Shown here piece after piece: positions 1-5,374 of a stretch of 5,572 nt of DNA (positions are counted from its first letter, which is position 1; the number at the start of each line of letters is the position of its first letter). The position numbers were made by a program, and so were the translations under genes. The notes below the pieces were generated by a model. That model saw only the letters and a list, made by a program, of their open reading frames with translations. It did no database searches and had not been told where the DNA came from. The stretch covers positions 1-5,572 of the forward strand of contig JAZNNI010000053.1 of assembly GCA_045580145.1 (NCBI GenBank), read 5' to 3'. The stretch comes from UBA1738 sp045580145 (lineage in GTDB: Bacteria > Bacillota > Clostridia > UBA1381).

Positions 1-128
1 AATGGCGAAAACAGATATAAAAAGTAATATTTTGGGGCTTTGCCCCATACCCCATACACTTTAAAAAAAGTGTGGCAAAAACTTATGCACATTGCTGTCG
101 CAATGCAAAAATAAATTAAAATATGGTA
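1..128. other. Gene-free leader upstream of argH with three small hairpins
   Basis: No convincing coding sequence is visible on either strand. The stretch holds three short inverted repeats. One is a GC-rich hairpin at 34-38/42-46 (GGGGC, loop TTT, GCCCC), followed by the repetitive ATACCCCATAC. The second is a 7-bp stem at 56-62/67-73 (ACACTTT, loop AAAA, AAAGTGT). The third is a 6-bp stem at 90-95/100-105 (CATTGC, loop TGTC, GCAATG). None is followed by a run of T on the plus strand, so none is a clear terminator. Such clusters of small hairpins resemble intergenic repeat elements, but only one window is available. The bases at 1-10 (AATGGCGAAA) also recur, inverted, downstream of argH. Confidence 0.5.
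90..104. repeat. Short repeat, copy 1 (upstream of argH)
   Basis: CATTGCTGTCGCAAT matches CATCGCTGACGCAAT at 1634-1648 in 13 of 15 positions, in the same orientation. The two copies flank argH. This copy forms a 6-bp hairpin (90-95 with 100-105). A TATGCA element lies beside both copies (85-89 region here, 1651-1656 there), which suggests a larger degenerate repeat family. Whether it is repeated across the genome cannot be seen here. Confidence 0.35.
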
Positions 129-157
129 TTGAGACTTCCGGATTTTTGTGATATACT
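129..157 (+). promoter_or_regulatory. Predicted sigma-A promoter of argH
   Basis: The -35 box TTGAGA is at 129-134 and the -10 box TATACT at 152-157, with an optimal 17-bp spacer and an extended -10 (TGA at 149-151 directly before TATACT). Transcription would start near 164, giving a 5' leader of about 34 bases. This start lies downstream of the ATG at 123, so that ATG would not be in the mRNA. This supports placing the argH start at 198. Confidence 0.7.
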
Positions 158-170
158 AAAGTCTGGAAGT
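134..170. promoter_or_regulatory. Imperfect inverted repeat over the argH promoter (operator candidate)
   Basis: The arms are 134-146 (ACTTCCGGATTTT) and 158-170 (AAAGTCTGGAAGT). Eleven of 13 positions are complementary, and the two exceptions would be G-U pairs in RNA. The 11-base centre holds the -10 box, so a dimeric protein bound here would cover the core promoter. The left arm lies upstream of the predicted transcript start, so this is better read as a DNA site than as an RNA hairpin. It does not resemble the ArgR box (TGAAT/ATTCA-type halves), so the binding protein is unknown. Confidence 0.4.
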
Positions 171-181
171 TTTAAATTACA

Positions 182-188
182 AAAGGAG
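182..188 (+). promoter_or_regulatory. Ribosome binding site fixing the argH start
   Basis: AAAGGAG lies nine bases before the ATG at 198. No comparable Shine-Dalgarno sequence precedes the in-frame ATG at 123. Confidence 0.8.
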
Positions 189-197
189 CTAACTAAT

Positions 198-1577
198 ATG
201 GCAAAATTATGGGGCGGACGGTTTCAAAAAAATACCGACGCAAAGGTTGACGATTTTAACTCATCAATAAGATTTGACCAGAGAATGTACCGTCAGGATA
301 TTAAAGGCAGTATTGCCCACGCAAGAATGCTTGGAAAACAAGGGATTATATGCCTTGAGGACTCCGAAAAAATTGTGGCAGGGCTTACTGAAATCCTATC
401 CGACATCGAAAATGGCAAGGTTGAGTTTTTAATTGATGCAGAAGATATACATATGAATATAGAAAAGCTTTTGACCGACAAAATCGGCGACAGTGGAAAA
501 AGACTCCACACAGGAAGAAGTCGAAATGACCAGGTAGCACTCGATATAAGAATGTATCTAATGGACGAAATCTCGGAAATTTCCGAAATGGTTAAAGGTC
601 TTATGAAAGCACTCGTAACTCTTGCAAAGGAGCATACTGAGACGATTATGCCCGGCTATACTCATCTTCAAAAAGCACAGCCTGTTACCTTTGCGCATCA
701 CCTGATGGCATACTTCGAAATGGCAAAGCGCGACCTGTCCCGCCTTTTAGACTGCAAAGAGCGCACCAACGTGATGCCGCTTGGCTCAGGAGCACTTGCT
801 GGTACTACATATCCTTTAGACAGAGAATTTGTAGCAGGTGAATTAGGTTTTTCGGGAGTTACACAAAACTCCTTAGACGGTGTTTCTGACCGCGACTTTG
901 TAATCGAGCTTGCAAGCGGTCTTTCGATTATAATGATGCACCTGTCACGTTTTTGCGAGGAGCTTATTTTGTGGTCAAGCCACGAATTTTCCTTTGTTGA
1001 AATGGACGATGCATATTCAACCGGCTCATCAATTATGCCGCAAAAGAAAAACCCCGACGTCGCAGAATTAATCCGTGGCAAGACAGGGCGTGTCTACGGA
1101 CACCTTATGGGGCTTTTGACAACAATGAAAGGGATCCCTCTTGCATATAACAAGGATATGCAAGAAGACAAGGAACCAATTTTTGATGCAGTCGACACAG
1201 TTAAGCTTTGTCTGCCTGTTTTCATTGATATGATTACCACAATGAAGGTAAGAAAAGAAAATATGCTGAAGGGTGCAAAAGGCGGATTTACAAATGCGAC
1301 CGACGTTGCCGACTACCTTGTAAAAAAGGGTATGCCTTTCCGCGATGCTCACGAGGTTGTAGGAAAGCTTGTTTTCTATTCAATCAGCAAGGACAAGGCA
1401 CTCGATGAGCTCACAATAGCAGAGTTCAAGGAATTCTCAGGCATTATTGAAGATGACATATATGATGCAATCAGTATGGAAACCTGTGTAAATGGACGTA
1501 CCGTCATAGGCGGTCCTGCAAAAGCTACAGTTGATGCAGCAATTTTAAAGGCAGAGGAATATATGAATAATATATAA
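198..1577 (+). CDS. argH: Argininosuccinate lyase
   Basis: This cytoplasmic enzyme cleaves argininosuccinate to arginine and fumarate, the last step of arginine biosynthesis. It belongs to the fumarase/aspartase superfamily and is normally a homotetramer with active sites built from three subunits. The protein is 459 aa, the usual family length. Visible motifs are the start MAKLWGGRF, the HTGRSRNDQ block at residues 104-112, GYTHLQ at 153-158 with His156 as the conserved catalytic-region histidine, and the superfamily signature GSSIMPQKKNP at 276-286, whose flexible loop carries the catalytic serine. The reading frame is open back to an ATG at 123. The start at 198 was chosen because of its ribosome binding site, family length, and a promoter lying between the two ATGs. 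It appears monocistronic: argG is not adjacent, its own promoter lies upstream and a strong terminator downstream. Confidence 0.97.
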   Translation: MAKLWGGRFQKNTDAKVDDFNSSIRFDQRMYRQDIKGSIAHARMLGKQGIICLEDSEKIVAGLTEILSDIENGKVEFLIDAEDIHMNIEKLLTDKIGDSGKRLHTGRSRNDQVALDIRMYLMDEISEISEMVKGLMKALVTLAKEHTETIMPGYTHLQKAQPVTFAHHLMAYFEMAKRDLSRLLDCKERTNVMPLGSGALAGTTYPLDREFVAGELGFSGVTQNSLDGVSDRDFVIELASGLSIIMMHLSRFCEELILWSSHEFSFVEMDDAYSTGSSIMPQKKNPDVAELIRGKTGRVYGHLMGLLTTMKGIPLAYNKDMQEDKEPIFDAVDTVKLCLPVFIDMITTMKVRKENMLKGAKGGFTNATDVADYLVKKGMPFRDAHEVVGKLVFYSISKDKALDELTIAEFKEFSGIIEDDIYDAISMETCVNGRTVIGGPAKATVDAAILKAEEYMNNI

Positions 1578-1655
1578 AAAAGCTATTGGCTATACCCCAC
1601 TTCTGCAGGCATAGGAATTTGCCAGCATTTCGCCATCGCTGACGCAATTTTATGC
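1578..1655. other. Intergenic spacer after argH
   Basis: This 78-base spacer holds no gene. It contains the second copy of the short repeat, an ATACCCCAC element recalling ATACCCCATAC near 47-57, and a TTTCGCCAT stretch that is the inverse of ATGGCGAAA at 2-10. These shared pieces suggest that both argH flanks contain diverged members of an intergenic repeat family. Confidence 0.35.
1634..1648. repeat. Short repeat, copy 2 (downstream of argH)
   Basis: CATCGCTGACGCAAT is the 13-of-15 match to positions 90-104, in direct orientation. It is followed by a TATGCA element and then by the convergent terminator. Confidence 0.35.
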
Positions 1656-1707
1656 ATAATAAAAATCGAACACAGTATCAATTTGTACTGTGTTCGATTT
1701 TTATTAT
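1656..1707. terminator. Bidirectional terminator between argH and the sugar operon
   Basis: A perfect 22-bp stem pairs 1656-1677 with 1686-1707, with an 8-base loop (TCAATTTG). The outer stem is A/T rich, so RNA made in either direction ends in a U-rich arm (GATTTTTATTATATTTT on plus, GATTTTTATTAT on minus) after a GC-containing core. It lies between the stop of argH and the stop of the convergent epimerase gene, so it should end both transcripts. Confidence 0.9.
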
Positions 1708-1731
1708 ATTTTAAATCCTTGCAAAATCAGC

Positions 1732-2616
1732 TTATTCCATATTGTACTTTTTGAGCATTTCTTTTTCAAAATTGAGAAGATATGCCGCTTCCTCATCTAT
1801 ACGAGCTTCTGTAGGATTTTCTACAAGATTGCGATACACATGAATGTCACGTCCTACCTCGCCGCCCTCCATTACAAAAGGCTCCGACACAATTCTACCC
1901 TTGTATCCGATATCAGAAAGCGCACCAAAGACTTCATCCCAATCAATATGACCTCTACCTGGAGCAGTTCTGTTATTCTCGCCTGTGTGAAAGCTTGTAA
2001 GCTTGTTTCCTACAAGACGAATCGCATCACCGATATTGTTTTCTTCGATATTCATATGATATGTATCAAGAAGAACGCCTATATTAGGGCTATCAATTTC
2101 TGTTGTGTAGCGAAGTGCTTCCTCTGCTGTATTAATAAGACAGGTCTCAAAACGGTTTACCGCCTCTACGCAGTAGGTTATGCCACACTCTTCTGCCACC
2201 TTTATAATTTCCTTCATACTCTTTATGCTCTGTTCCCAATATGGCTGCTTGTCGCCAAGGAAATTATCAGGAGTCCCCCAACCAGCATAGCTCACACCGC
2301 TAAGAAGTGTACCTCCGCCTACGTGTATCTTTCTGATGATATCCTGTAAATACTTAACACCACCCAGTCTTACGTTTTCATCAAGAGAAGAAACATCATA
2401 GTTTCTGTCAAGACCAAGACTATATGTAAGCTCAATGCCTACCTCATCGGCAAGCGCTTTCAGTGAACGAATTTTATCGTCTGACATTTCAAGGAGAGGC
2501 TGTGCCTGAAATTCAAGAACATCGAATCCGATTCTCTTTGCCTTTTTTATGTACTTTGTATGGTCTGCGTCCCAATTCTTTTCCCAAAAATTCATAAAAA
2601 TTCCAAGTTTATTCAT
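1732..2616 (-). CDS. Ketose 3-epimerase (D-psicose/D-tagatose 3-epimerase family)
   Basis: This is a sugar phosphate isomerase/epimerase-fold TIM barrel of 294 aa, predicted to invert C3 of a free ketose (for example D-psicose to D-fructose, or D-ribulose to D-xylulose) with a bound divalent metal. The four metal ligands of this family are present: Glu151 (in CVEAVNRFE), Asp184 (in LLDTYHMNIEE), His210 (in SFHTGENNR) and Glu245 (in SEPFV). Glu151 and Glu245 also serve as the acid/base pair. The substrate-contacting Glu157, His187 and Arg216 are kept too. Layout and length closely resemble the characterised Clostridium cellulolyticum D-psicose 3-epimerase as I recall it. The start has AGGAGGA (2630-2624) seven bases upstream. 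The gene is second in the operon, 25 bp after the isomerase stop. Exact substrate preference cannot be read from sequence. Confidence 0.9.
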   Translation of the reverse strand: MNKLGIFMNFWEKNWDADHTKYIKKAKRIGFDVLEFQAQPLLEMSDDKIRSLKALADEVGIELTYSLGLDRNYDVSSLDENVRLGGVKYLQDIIRKIHVGGGTLLSGVSYAGWGTPDNFLGDKQPYWEQSIKSMKEIIKVAEECGITYCVEAVNRFETCLINTAEEALRYTTEIDSPNIGVLLDTYHMNIEENNIGDAIRLVGNKLTSFHTGENNRTAPGRGHIDWDEVFGALSDIGYKGRIVSEPFVMEGGEVGRDIHVYRNLVENPTEARIDEEAAYLLNFEKEMLKKYNME

Positions 2617-2641
2617 TTTCAGTTCCTCCTATATTTTAAAA

Positions 2642-4042
2642 TTATAAAATATCTATATTGTATCCTAAGTATTTCACAAGTGCTTCTTCTACACAATCCG
2701 ACCACTCGCCCTTTGCGATTGCTACGTGATGCTTGTAGCCATTTTCACACATATACTTAAATATTTCTTCAAGGTTCTTGTTCTCAAACACAACGCCGGT
2801 GCCGAAAAATTCCTTATCAAACTCATCATTTGTAAGCTTGCCGTCTGTTGTGAATCCCCAGATTTTTCCATCCTCTGTTTTTGCAGTTGCAATGGTTGCC
2901 TTACCTGACTTAACTTTACCATTTACAATCCCCACACCTGTTCCTTCTCCATAGCTTTTTTTAAACATAAGGTGCTCTGAAATGCAAGGGGTTTCTTCAA
3001 AGAATGAAGATGGTACCGCTGAACAGTGGAACATTATATTCTTTGTTGTAGAGTCTCCGTAGTTGTTATTTACGTCAAGAAGCATTACAGGTTCTTCTGA
3101 CGCAAGACAAAGCGCGTACATCATAACGGCATTATTAATGTCTAGTTCACATGCCGCTGGAATACCTCTTTCATTAAGGTCACTGAGCACAAGACACGGT
3201 GCGATATTGTAGTGTGTCACAAATTCATCCCAGCATCTTACCGCAACGGCATTTAAGCTGTATTCTTCAATAAGCTTATCAAACACAACGCCCAACTTTG
3301 AAATATTGGTGAGTTTTTCTTCCGGATAATTTCCGAACGATACAATACCTTTATAATATTCCTTCTTTGCAGCAAGTTCCTTTTCATCAACCCTTTCAAT
3401 AAGGTCAAATATATATGAAAGGTCAATAGTTTCTACATTGATTCCCTTTCCTTGAAGTGCAACCTCATCTGCTCTTACAGTTTTGAATGCAGTTGTTCTT
3501 GCACCCATAGCACCTATATTAAAAGATTTCATTCCCTTTACAATACGGCAGATTGCACCAAAACGCCTTAAATCCTCTGCAAAGGATGCATCAAGTGGCG
3601 AAACTGTCATTTTCTTTGTTAGAGTGAAGTTAATTTTGCACTGACGAAGCACATGGCACATTGCAAATTTGCCGCACATAGTGTCACGCCTTCTTGCAAA
3701 GTCCATCTTACCAAGTTCGTCTGGGTATGCCTGTACAAGCACTGGTACATTTGCGTCTTTAAGTGCCTCTGCAGCACCGTTTTCATCTGAAAAATTAGGC
3801 ATACATAAAATTACTCCAGCAAACTTGCCTCTATTTTCTTCAAGGAATTTTGCATACATTTTTCCTTCCTGACGGGTTTCAACAGCCCCGTAACGAGTAA
3901 GATTTTCCTCCATACAGATATAGTCAAAACCATTCGCTGTAACTGCCTCAATCATCTCGCGCCTTGCATCGGCAATAACCTCACCAGGGAAAAATCCGCG
4001 GTTGCCGAAAAACAATGCAAATGTGATTTTTTCTTTTTTCAT
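2642..4042 (-). CDS. L-fucose/L-arabinose isomerase family protein
   Basis: This is probably a cytoplasmic, metal-dependent aldose-ketose isomerase. The 466-aa protein has the layout of the FucI/AraA group: an N-terminal alpha/beta part (MPNF near 81-84, a PVLVQAYPDELG block near 100-111), a middle domain with SFNIGAMGARTTAF near 173-186, and a C-terminal catalytic part. Candidate metal ligands are Glu299 (in ACELDINNA), Asp323 (in LLDVNNNYG) and His438 or His439 (in KHHVAIAKGEW), matching the Glu/Asp/His set of E. coli FucI. It is clearly shorter than classical FucI (about 590 aa) and belongs to a less studied branch of the superfamily, so the substrate is open. The ATG at 4042 is preferred to the in-frame GTG at 4054, because that GTG lies inside the ribosome binding site. 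It is first in the operon and divergent from the AraC-type regulator. Confidence 0.8.
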   Translation of the reverse strand: MKKEKITFALFFGNRGFFPGEVIADARREMIEAVTANGFDYICMEENLTRYGAVETRQEGKMYAKFLEENRGKFAGVILCMPNFSDENGAAEALKDANVPVLVQAYPDELGKMDFARRRDTMCGKFAMCHVLRQCKINFTLTKKMTVSPLDASFAEDLRRFGAICRIVKGMKSFNIGAMGARTTAFKTVRADEVALQGKGINVETIDLSYIFDLIERVDEKELAAKKEYYKGIVSFGNYPEEKLTNISKLGVVFDKLIEEYSLNAVAVRCWDEFVTHYNIAPCLVLSDLNERGIPAACELDINNAVMMYALCLASEEPVMLLDVNNNYGDSTTKNIMFHCSAVPSSFFEETPCISEHLMFKKSYGEGTGVGIVNGKVKSGKATIATAKTEDGKIWGFTTDGKLTNDEFDKEFFGTGVVFENKNLEEIFKYMCENGYKHHVAIAKGEWSDCVEEALVKYLGYNIDIL

Positions 4043-4047
4043 ATCAA

Positions 4048-4058
4048 CTCCCACCTTT
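4048..4058 (-). promoter_or_regulatory. Ribosome binding site fixing the isomerase start
   Basis: On the minus strand AAAGGTGGGAG precedes the ATG at 4042, with five bases between GGGAG and ATG. The alternative GTG start (4054-4052) falls within this site and has no Shine-Dalgarno sequence of its own. Confidence 0.7.
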
Positions 4059-4065
4059 CAATTTA

Positions 4066-4071
4066 ATTATA
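4066..4071 (-). promoter_or_regulatory. -10 box of the isomerase-epimerase operon
   Basis: A perfect TATAAT reads on the minus strand (4071 to 4066). No recognisable -35 hexamer stands 16-18 bp upstream (ATATTT at the ideal place) and there is no TG extension. A good -10 with a poor -35 fits a promoter that needs an activator, here most likely the divergent AraC-type protein. The predicted transcript start near 4059 leaves a leader of only about 17 bases. Confidence 0.5.
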
Positions 4072-4110
4072 CTATATCTAAAACATTGAAATATAGTAAT
4101 TATCCTTTTA

Positions 4111-4157
4111 AAAAATAGCACTTTCTTCACTTTATTCAAATAAATTCTGCTATTTTT
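4111..4157. promoter_or_regulatory. Candidate operator region between the divergent promoters
   Basis: Three structures overlap here. A perfect 10-bp inverted repeat pairs AAAAATAGCA (4111-4120) with TGCTATTTTT (4148-4157), 27 bp apart; its right arm nearly abuts the -35 box of the regulator gene. A tandem 9-bp repeat, CACTTTCTT then CACTTTATT (4119-4127, 4128-4136), matches in 8 of 9 positions. A palindrome, TTTATT-CA-AATAAA, spans 4131-4144. AraC-type proteins commonly bind direct repeats upstream of the -35 region, so the tandem repeat is the best candidate for the regulator's site. The region is AT rich, so part of this may be chance. Confidence 0.4.
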
Positions 4158-4158
4158 C

Positions 4159-4187
4159 TTGCACGTTTTACACAAAAGATATATAAT
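4159..4187 (+). promoter_or_regulatory. Predicted sigma-A promoter of the AraC-type regulator
   Basis: The -35 box TTGCAC (4159-4164) and the -10 box TATAAT (4182-4187) are separated by exactly 17 bp. The start of transcription is expected near 4194, only one base before the Shine-Dalgarno sequence. This makes an upstream TTG start at 4159 impossible, since it lies within the -35 box. Confidence 0.65.
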
Positions 4188-4194
4188 AGAAATT

Positions 4195-4202
4195 AAGGAG
4201 GG
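4195..4202 (+). promoter_or_regulatory. Ribosome binding site of the AraC-type regulator
   Basis: AAGGAGGG stands seven bases before the ATG at 4210. This strong site sets the start. It sits at the very 5' end of the predicted mRNA. Confidence 0.75.
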
Positions 4203-4209
4203 ATGTTTG

Positions 4210-5058
4210 ATGATATATAAGTTTGATAAACAGAAATTGACACAGTGTCTTAAAGATTTCTATTCAATATCAAAAATCACTATGAGCGTATGGGACGCAG
4301 CGTTTAACCAGATAACATTCTACCCTAATCCTATGTCATTGATATGTTCTCGGATAAAATCTAATCCAAAAGGAAAAACAGAATGTCTGAATTCAGATAT
4401 TTCTGCCTGTATTATGGCATCAGAGATTAAACGCCCACATACCTTTACCTGTCATGCTGGGTTGATAGATACCGTTATTCCTATTTATTATAACAATATT
4501 CTAATAGCTTATATTATGTTTGGGCAAATACGTGACCGTGAAGAGAAGCTGTCAAACCTCGATAATGTGAAAAAACTGTGCAAAAAATATGATATTGATG
4601 AAAAAACAATTGAAGGGTATTACCAAAAGCTTCCGATACTGAAACAGGAACAAATTGATGCAATAGCAGATCTTTTTACCAAATGTGTTCCTTACTTTTA
4701 TACAAGTCAGGCTATAAAAATTGAGCAGAATGAATTGGCCTCAAATATTGAAGATTACATAGAAAAAAACATTGAACTTACCCACTCTATTGATGATCTG
4801 TGTGATACATTCAAAATTTCAAAAAACACATTATATCAGCTATCACATAAATTCTTCAAAACGACGATTAAAGATTATGTAATTTCTAAAAGAATAGAAA
4901 AAGCCATACATTATCTTACAACAACACAAATGCCTGTATCCAAAATAAGCCTTAAAGTAGGGTTTAATGATTACAATTATTTTATACGGACTTTCAAACT
5001 CCGCACAGGTTATACTCCCTTGTCATACAGAAAAAATTTCCCGTTGAATATACTTTAA
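4210..5058 (+). CDS. AraC-family regulator with PocR-like sensory domain
   Basis: This is a 282-aa cytoplasmic DNA-binding protein. Residues about 5-165 resemble the PocR sensory domain: a conserved cysteine pattern with Cys46, Cys59 and Cys81 (in FTCHAGLIDTVIP), then a hydrophobic strand ending IMFGQI at 102-107. This domain is known from the propanediol regulator PocR and is thought to bind small organic ligands. The C-terminal 100 residues are a typical AraC DNA-binding domain with two helix-turn-helix units: IDDLCDTFKISKNTLYQLSH (194-213), and about 243-274 with VGFNDYNYFIRTFK and GYTPLSYR. The start at 4210 has a strong ribosome binding site. It is divergent from the isomerase-epimerase operon, so it is the likely local activator. 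The inducer is unknown; the PocR assignment is by motif recognition. Confidence 0.88.
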   Translation: MIYKFDKQKLTQCLKDFYSISKITMSVWDAAFNQITFYPNPMSLICSRIKSNPKGKTECLNSDISACIMASEIKRPHTFTCHAGLIDTVIPIYYNNILIAYIMFGQIRDREEKLSNLDNVKKLCKKYDIDEKTIEGYYQKLPILKQEQIDAIADLFTKCVPYFYTSQAIKIEQNELASNIEDYIEKNIELTHSIDDLCDTFKISKNTLYQLSHKFFKTTIKDYVISKRIEKAIHYLTTTQMPVSKISLKVGFNDYNYFIRTFKLRTGYTPLSYRKNFPLNIL

Positions 5059-5059
5059 A

Positions 5060-5095
5060 AAAATAAAGTGGTTCAATTTCGAACCACTTTATTTT
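5060..5095. terminator. Terminator of the AraC-type regulator gene
   Basis: A perfect 15-bp stem pairs 5060-5074 with 5081-5095 around a 6-base loop (AATTTC), starting just after the stop codon. The plus-strand arm ends in TTTATTTT. On the minus strand the stem ends in a longer T run (TTATTTTTTT), so it can also terminate leftward transcription. The stop codon of the leftward gene remnant (5089-5091) lies inside the stem. Confidence 0.85.
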
Positions 5096-5247
5096 CTTGC
5101 TGCCTTCCTATATTCAAGCGGGGATTTTCCGTACATTTCCCTGAAAATCTTTCTGAAAAAGCTTTCATTTTTATATCCTACTCTATATATGATTTCTTCG
5201 ATAGATAAATCGGTTTCCTCCAAAAGCTTTGCAGAAAGTTCACCTCG
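5089..5247 (-). pseudogene. Remnant of a second AraC-family regulator (C-terminal end only)
   Basis: Reading leftward, 52 codons and a stop encode the final part of an AraC DNA-binding domain: SAKLLEETDLSIEEI, then YRVGYKNESFFRKIF and GKSPLEYRKAARK. These match the second helix-turn-helix and the closing G.SP..YR motif. The rest of the domain and the whole sensory part are missing. Upstream the frame runs about 20 codons through unrelated-looking residues to a TGA, with no start codon or ribosome binding site. At 5248-5254 lies a run of seven T (A on the coding strand). In the other frame just before it is SHIKMFCKK, which looks like the end of the first helix-turn-helix, so a frameshift plus a small deletion is likely. 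It differs from the intact regulator next door, so it is not a recent duplicate of that gene. Confidence 0.75.
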
Positions 5248-5344
5248 TTTTTTTGCAAAACATTTTAATATGCGAAAGGTCAGAATGATTCGGTGTCTTC
5301 TTACTCATTGGAATGAAAAAATACTTTAAAATAACCAAAAACTA

Positions 5345-5369
5345 AAGCTATCGGGACTTCCGATAGCTT
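5345..5369 (-). terminator. Terminator of the diaminopimelate dehydrogenase gene
   Basis: A perfect 10-bp stem pairs AAGCTATCGG (5345-5354) with CCGATAGCTT (5360-5369) around a 5-base loop. On the minus strand it lies five bases after the stop codon and is followed by TTAGTTTTTGG, a moderate U tract. Confidence 0.8.
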
Positions 5370-5374
5370 CCTTA

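Noticed and set aside
34..46. GC-rich hairpin GGGGC-TTT-GCCCC as a terminator
   Set aside because: The stem is only 5 bp with no T run after it on the plus strand, and no gene is seen ending before it.
134..170. argH promoter dyad as an ArgR box
   Set aside because: The arms lack the TGAAT/ATTCA-type halves and the short AT centre of ArgR sites.
698..1352. Minus-strand open frames opposite argH
   Set aside because: They are antisense shadows of conserved argH codons with no ribosome binding site or recognisable domain.
1690..2349. 219-codon plus-strand open frame opposite the epimerase gene
   Set aside because: It begins inside the terminator hairpin, lacks a ribosome binding site, has Cys/Phe/Ile-rich low-sense composition, and lies antisense to a clearly conserved enzyme gene.
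4043..4054. GTG start adding four residues to the isomerase
   Set aside because: The GTG is part of the ribosome binding site that serves the ATG at 4042.
4159..4209. Upstream TTG start extending the AraC-type regulator by 17 codons
   Set aside because: The TTG lies in the -35 box, and the extension spans the -10 box and the ribosome binding site of the ATG at 4210.
5240..5308. 22-codon minus-strand reading frame beginning MSKKTPNHSD
   Set aside because: There is no ribosome binding site before the ATG and it is too short to judge. Its end is better explained as a frameshifted piece of the AraC remnant.
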